Assembly: GCF_024298865.1 (NCBI RefSeq) | Contig: NZ_CP101161.1 | Location: forward strand, 1,137,227 to 1,201,226 | Length of the DNA: 64,000 bases | Source of the DNA: Halorarius halobius | GTDB taxonomy: Archaea; Halobacteriota; Halobacteria; Halobacteriales; Haloarculaceae | Reading direction: 5' to 3' | Part shown: piece after piece, positions 60,733 to 64,000 of the stretch | Position numbering within the stretch: position 1 is the first letter of the stretch | How the letters are laid out: every line of letters begins with the position of its first letter | Notes under the pieces: model-generated | What the model was told of the DNA's origin: nothing | Databases searched by the model: none | Seen by the model: the letters and a program-made list of their open reading frames with translations, nothing else | Program-made: the position numbers and the translations under genes

Positions 60733-61878
60733 TCAGCCCTCGTAGCCCGCGTACTCCATCAGTTGCCCGAAGATGTCGGTGTCCATCGCCTCCTTGTAGA
60801 CGATGCCGCCGAGCATCCCGCCGGGGTAGGTGGCGCCGTTGCGGACGTGGTCGACCTTGTGGCAGTGCATGAGGTAGATGCCGGGGTCGGCGTCCGCCTC
60901 GAACTCGACGGTGTAGCGCTCGGCGGGCGAGATGCCCTGCACGTCGCGGGCGTACCGGGCCACCTCGGGCACCGGCGAGCCGTCCCGCTCGACCACCGTG
61001 AACCGGTGGTTGTGGGTGTGCATCGGGTGGGACATGAACCCCGCGTTCACCCAGTGGAGGCGGACGGTATCGCCCCGTTCGACGATGATGGGACTGCCGT
61101 CCTCGGGGTGGAGCGTCCGGGGGGCGGACTTCCCGTTGACCGTGAACACGTCGGGCCGACGGTTCGTGATGTCGTAGGTGACGTCCTCGCCGCCGAACTG
61201 CCGGGAGAGTCGGCTGTCCCACTCCTTGACGGTCATGAAGTACTCCTTGTCGGCCGGCTCGTACCCCTTCGGGTCCACCCGCAGGACCCCGTACATCCCC
61301 ATGTCCATGTGCCGGGGCGTCTGGTAGTGGCAGTGGTAGAGATGCGTCCCGGGAACGTTCGCGGTGAACTCGTAGGTGTGGCTCTCGCCGGGGTCGACGG
61401 TGACGCCCGTCGTCGTCGGCACGCCGTCGTTCTCCCACGTCTTCTGGATACCGTGGACGTGGAACGTGTGGGGCATGCTCATCCCCGAGTTGTCCAGCGT
61501 CACCTCGAACTCGGTGCCCTCCTCGACGCGGAGCACCGGTCCGGGCACCGACGGCGCGCCGTCGTCGGCCTGCCACGCCCACACCTGCGGGAGCGTGACC
61601 GGCCCGCCCATCGTCTCCGTGGGGTGGACGTGGTGGGTCGCCTTCACCGTCTTCAGCGTCACCGCCCCACCCCGCTCGTTCAGGTCGACGACCTCCGGAG
61701 GGCTGGTCGTCGGGAGCGAGGAGGCCATCGACCGGGCGGCCCCGCTCTCGACCTCCGTGGCCGACGGCTCCGTGGTGGCCGTACAGCCGGCCGCCGCAAC
61801 CGTCCCTGCGGTGCCCGTCGCCGCGACGAACTCCCTGCGCGTGATACCGTCACCCGGCGCACCAAACGTCTGCGTCAT
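60733..61878 (-). CDS. Two-domain multicopper oxidase (laccase/NirK-like), Tat lipoprotein
   Basis: 381 residues from the ATG at 61878. Tat signal with lipobox (GITRREFVAATG to AAGC). Domain 1: HTFHVHGIQ and LYHCHYQTPRHMDMGM; domain 2: HPMHTHNHRF and LMHCHKVDHVRNGATYPGG. Both domains keep an HCH motif, as in two-domain multicopper oxidases forming trimers with type-1, -2 and -3 copper. A nitrite-reductase relative is possible but the HCH pairs favour an oxygen-reducing enzyme. A TATA-like CTTTATCA (61900-61907, minus) lies 22-29 bases ahead, so the message is probably leaderless. Confidence 0.85.
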   Translation of the reverse strand: MTQTFGAPGDGITRREFVAATGTAGTVAAAGCTATTEPSATEVESGAARSMASSLPTTSPPEVVDLNERGGAVTLKTVKATHHVHPTETMGGPVTLPQVWAWQADDGAPSVPGPVLRVEEGTEFEVTLDNSGMSMPHTFHVHGIQKTWENDGVPTTTGVTVDPGESHTYEFTANVPGTHLYHCHYQTPRHMDMGMYGVLRVDPKGYEPADKEYFMTVKEWDSRLSRQFGGEDVTYDITNRRPDVFTVNGKSAPRTLHPEDGSPIIVERGDTVRLHWVNAGFMSHPMHTHNHRFTVVERDGSPVPEVARYARDVQGISPAERYTVEFEADADPGIYLMHCHKVDHVRNGATYPGGMLGGIVYKEAMDTDIFGQLMEYAGYEG

Positions 61879-61943
61879 ACACCTCCGGCTTGTAGGGGGA
61901 TGATAAAGCGCGCCTCGGCGATTCCCGCCCGCTGGAACCGGCC

Positions 61944-61955
61944 CGAACAGTTTCG
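61944..61955. promoter_or_regulatory. CGAA-N4-TTCG palindrome (NarO-type site)
   Basis: CGAACAGTTTCG lies between the divergent multicopper oxidase and Bat-like regulator genes. I recall CGAA-N4-TTCG as the motif linked to the denitrification regulator NarO in Haloferax. Its centre is 17 bases upstream of a plus-strand TATA (GTATTTAAA, 61963-61971), the usual activator position for the 62039 gene, and about 45 bases upstream of the TATA of the oxidase. Confidence 0.55.
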
Positions 61956-62038
61956 CCCCGGAGTATTTAAACGCGTCCCACGACCACGGCACGGCCAGTC
62001 AGTTAGGGATATGAGGGAGGCGCTCGGAGGACGACTGG

Positions 62039-62695
62039 ATGCCGCAGGCTCGACTGACCGTACGCCTCCCCGACGATGCCTGGATAGGGCGCGTCTCGCG
62101 GGCGTACCCCGACGCCCGATTCCGGGTGCTGTCGGCGCTGTTGGAGGCCGACGACGCCGGCGTCGTCGTGTTCGAGGTGGACGCCGGCGCGGACCTGTCG
62201 GCGGTGGTCTCGGCCGTCCGCGACGCGGCGGCCGTCTCCGACCTGTCGGTGCTCGGCCGGTCGTCCGGCCGGGCCGTGATGCAGGTCGAGACGACCACGC
62301 CCGGCCTGTTGCGGGTCGCACGCGACGCGGGCGCGCCGGTCGTGCTCCCGTTCGAGGTCGACGACGGCTTCGTTCGGTGGACGCTCAGGAGCGACGCCGA
62401 CAACCTGGCGGCGCTCGCGGAGCGACTCGAGGCGACCGGCTTCGAGTTCGAGGTGGCGTCGGTCGGGCCGGTCGACGACCCGGACGACGGGCTGACGCCG
62501 CGCCAGCGTCGCGTCGCACGGCTCGCGGTCGAGCGTGGCTACTACGACAGCCCGCGGGGCTGTGACCTCCGCGACCTCGCCGCGGAACTCGACGTGGCGG
62601 TGTCGACGTGCAGCGAGACCCTCCGGCGCGCGGAGGGGGAGATACTCCGCCGGTATCTGTCGACCGGCGAGACGGTCGCCGCGGAGGGGGCCTGA
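62039..62695 (+). CDS. Bat-like HTH-10 transcriptional regulator
   Basis: 218 residues. A ligand- or redox-sensing N-terminal region of about 150 residues without Cys is followed by the HTH-10 domain (LTPRQRRVARLAVERGYYDS and DLAAELDVAVSTCSETLRRA). This C-terminal domain is that of Bat, NarO and DmsR. It lacks the N-terminal Cys cluster of NarO, so it is unlikely to sense oxygen in the same way. GGAGG lies 9 bases before the ATG. The next gene begins 1 base after its stop. Confidence 0.85.
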   Translation: MPQARLTVRLPDDAWIGRVSRAYPDARFRVLSALLEADDAGVVVFEVDAGADLSAVVSAVRDAAAVSDLSVLGRSSGRAVMQVETTTPGLLRVARDAGAPVVLPFEVDDGFVRWTLRSDADNLAALAERLEATGFEFEVASVGPVDDPDDGLTPRQRRVARLAVERGYYDSPRGCDLRDLAAELDVAVSTCSETLRRAEGEILRRYLSTGETVAAEGA

Positions 62696-62696
62696 C

Positions 62697-63071
62697 GTGT
62701 CGTCGAACCCGTTCGCCCCCGAGGAGCCGGACGTCGAGGTCGTCCTCGACGCGCTGGACGACGACGACTGCCGGCGCATCATCCGCCGGCTGGACGAGTC
62801 GATGACCGCCTCGGAAGTCTCGGACACGTGTGACATCCCCCGCTCGACGGCGTACCGGAAGCTCGAACTGCTGAGCGAGGCGTCGCTCGTCGACGAGGAG
62901 GTAGAGGTGCGGTCGGACGGCCACCACACGACCCGCTACCTGCTCGACTTCGAGACGGTCCACATCGACCTCGACGACGACCGCGACCTCGACGTCCGGG
63001 TCGAGCGCCCCGAACAGTCCCCGGAGGAGCGCGTTGCGACCCTCTGGGAGGAGGTCAGAAAGGAAACATGA
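62697..63071 (+). CDS. ArsR-like winged-helix regulator (module copy B)
   Basis: 124 residues from a GTG at 62697. HTH TASEVSDTCDIPRSTAYRKL, wing VEVRSDGHHTTRYLL. The wing DGHH-TxY and the C-terminal FETVHIDLDDDRDLDVRV match the gene at 33889. It overlaps the next gene by 4 bases (ATGA) and follows the Bat-like gene by 1 base, so the three are probably one transcript. Confidence 0.85.
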   Translation: MSSNPFAPEEPDVEVVLDALDDDDCRRIIRRLDESMTASEVSDTCDIPRSTAYRKLELLSEASLVDEEVEVRSDGHHTTRYLLDFETVHIDLDDDRDLDVRVERPEQSPEERVATLWEEVRKET

Positions 63072-63343
63072 CACACACGACCGTTCTCATCGTCGCGCTG
63101 AAGAGCCTCACCCTCGTTTTGGGGGGTCTCATCACCTACTACAGCTACCGCGCGTACAAGCGGACCGGCGCGCAGGCGCTCCGGGCGCTCGCTATCGGCT
63201 TCGGCATCGTCACTTTCGGGGCCCTGCTCGCGGGCGCGGCCGACCAGTTCCTGCCGCTGGAGCAGACGATAGCCCTCGCGGTCGAGAGCGCCTTCACCGC
63301 CGCGGGGTTCGCCGTCATCGTCTACTCGCTGTTCGTGGAGTGA
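63068..63343 (+). CDS. Small three-helix membrane protein (module copy B)
   Basis: 91 residues with three helices. The motif ITYYSYRAYKRTGAQALRA followed by IAIGF-like LAIGFG is shared with the protein at 33572, so both are the same family (DUF7521, I think). It is translationally coupled to the HTH gene. Likely a membrane partner of that regulator. Confidence 0.8.
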   Translation: MTHTTVLIVALKSLTLVLGGLITYYSYRAYKRTGAQALRALAIGFGIVTFGALLAGAADQFLPLEQTIALAVESAFTAAGFAVIVYSLFVE

Positions 63344-63370
63344 CGGCTCGGCGCTCGAACCGGATGAACG

Positions 63371-63378
63371 ATATTTAT
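63371..63378 (+). promoter_or_regulatory. TATA element of the response-regulator gene
   Basis: ATATTTAT lies about 30 bases ahead of the ATG at 63403, so transcription should begin at about 63400, at the small upstream frame. Confidence 0.55.
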
Positions 63379-63402
63379 GCGCCGGGAGTCCTACCGTCCG
63401 GT

Positions 63403-63456
63403 ATGCACACACGGTCGCCACGTCGTCGGGCACACGGCCCGGGTGAACTCGCGTGA
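63403..63456 (+). CDS. Possible 17-residue leader ORF coupled to the response regulator
   Basis: ATG at 63403 to TGA at 63456, overlapping the GTG of the next gene as GTGA. Basic peptide beginning MHTRSPRRRAHG. A leaderless message starting at this ATG would reach the regulator by coupling. Homology not known. Confidence 0.35.
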   Translation: MHTRSPRRRAHGPGELA

Positions 63457-64000
63457 CACCCGACGACACCATCCACGTCCTGCTCGTCGACGACGACGAG
63501 GAACTGCTGGAGACGGTCGGTGCCATGCTCCGGCAACACGAGGGCGTGGTCGTGACGACGGAGCCGTCGGTGCCCGCGGCGCTCGACACGTTCGACGAGT
63601 CGTTCGTCGACTGCATCGTCAGCGACTACGACATGCCCGGGATGGACGGACTGGACTTCCTCACCGCCGTCCGGTGGCACAGCACCGACATCCCGTTCAT
63701 CGTGACGACCGCCCACGGCAACGAGCGGGTCGCCAGCGAGGCGGTCCGGTCGGGTGCCACCGACTACATTCTCAAGGAGGGCGACTGGGTGACCGAACTG
63801 TTCGACCACGTCCAGTCGGCGGTCGTCGCGCGCGACGAGGGGAAACTGGCCCACGCCAGTTCCCGGTTCCAGCAGGCCATCGACGCCATCGACGGCTACG
63901 CGGTCGTGATGCTGGACCGCGACGGCCGGGTGATGACCTGGAACGAGGGGGCCGAACGGCTCACGGACCGCCCGGCGACCGAGATAGTTGGCGAGCGGGT
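63453..64000 (+). CDS. Response regulator receiver with PAS domain (5' part, cut by window edge)
   Basis: Starts at a GTG (63453) and runs off the window. Residues about 1-125 are a receiver domain: DD pair in LLVDDDEEL, phospho-acceptor Asp in VSDYDMPGMDGLDF, Thr in IVTTAHGN and the Lys in TDYILKEGDW. From about 135 a PAS domain begins (QQAIDAIDGYAVVMLDRDGR). In haloarchaea such proteins continue into further PAS and a histidine kinase domain or HTH-10; the rest cannot be seen. Confidence 0.88.
   Translation, partial: MTPDDTIHVLLVDDDEELLETVGAMLRQHEGVVVTTEPSVPAALDTFDESFVDCIVSDYDMPGMDGLDFLTAVRWHSTDIPFIVTTAHGNERVASEAVRSGATDYILKEGDWVTELFDHVQSAVVARDEGKLAHASSRFQQAIDAIDGYAVVMLDRDGRVMTWNEGAERLTDRPATEIVGER

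Overview
The window is a piece of chromosome from a halophilic archaeon (class Halobacteria). The evidence is the very high GC content, the strongly acidic proteome, short or absent leaders behind TATA boxes, twin-arginine signal peptides on most exported proteins, and typically haloarchaeal families: halocyanins, HTH-10/Bat-like regulators, LysW-dependent arginine synthesis, XPD-like helicase and TbsP-like regulator. I cannot name the genus from sequence alone.

Layout. 1-12.8 kb: the 3' part of serA, two tandem paralogous alpha/beta-hydrolases, thrC, several small proteins and regulators (an HxlR protein with a clear operator-like repeat, a TrmB-like protein), a membrane-anchored endonuclease/phosphatase-family protein and a Nudix hydrolase. 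12.8-21.9 kb: a complete arginine pathway on the minus strand, argG-argH followed by lysW-argX-argC-argB-argD-argE-argF, mostly with 4-base overlaps. Acetyl-type protection is replaced by the carrier protein LysW. 22-40.3 kb: housekeeping and surface genes (2'-5' RNA ligase, XPD-like helicase, CDF transporter, phosphodiesterase, threonine aldolase, M29 aminopeptidase, a secreted HExxH protease with ten calcium-binding repeats, a vWA Tat protein, UPF0200/RNA-binding pair, HAD hydrolase, sulfite-oxidase-like membrane protein) and tRNA-Arg(TCT).

40.36-45.11 kb is a small AT-richer integrated element. It carries a tyrosine integrase, an HTH-CBS regulator, a divergent protein that may be RNA-polymerase-epsilon-like, an HNH nuclease with a membrane tail, and a small two-helix membrane protein. 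It is bounded by 79-bp perfect direct repeats derived from the 3' end of a nucleoside-recognition membrane protein gene, whose last three codons were lost on insertion.

46-48.4 kb: a NirK-type copper nitrite reductase divergent from a two-domain halocyanin, its likely electron donor. 48.5-55.2 kb: two SipW/Sec11-like signal peptidases, a DUF5305-type protein and three surface proteins sharing a TasA-like beta-domain pattern. This looks like a haloarchaeal counterpart of the SipW-TasA or archaeal bundling-pilus systems. 55.3-64 kb: a polytopic membrane protein, regulators (DUF7344-like, DUF7504-like, TbsP-like, Bat-like), a second copper module (two-domain multicopper oxidase plus double halocyanin) with a CGAA-N4-TTCG site upstream, a second copy of an HTH/small-membrane-protein pair, and the start of a response regulator with a PAS domain.
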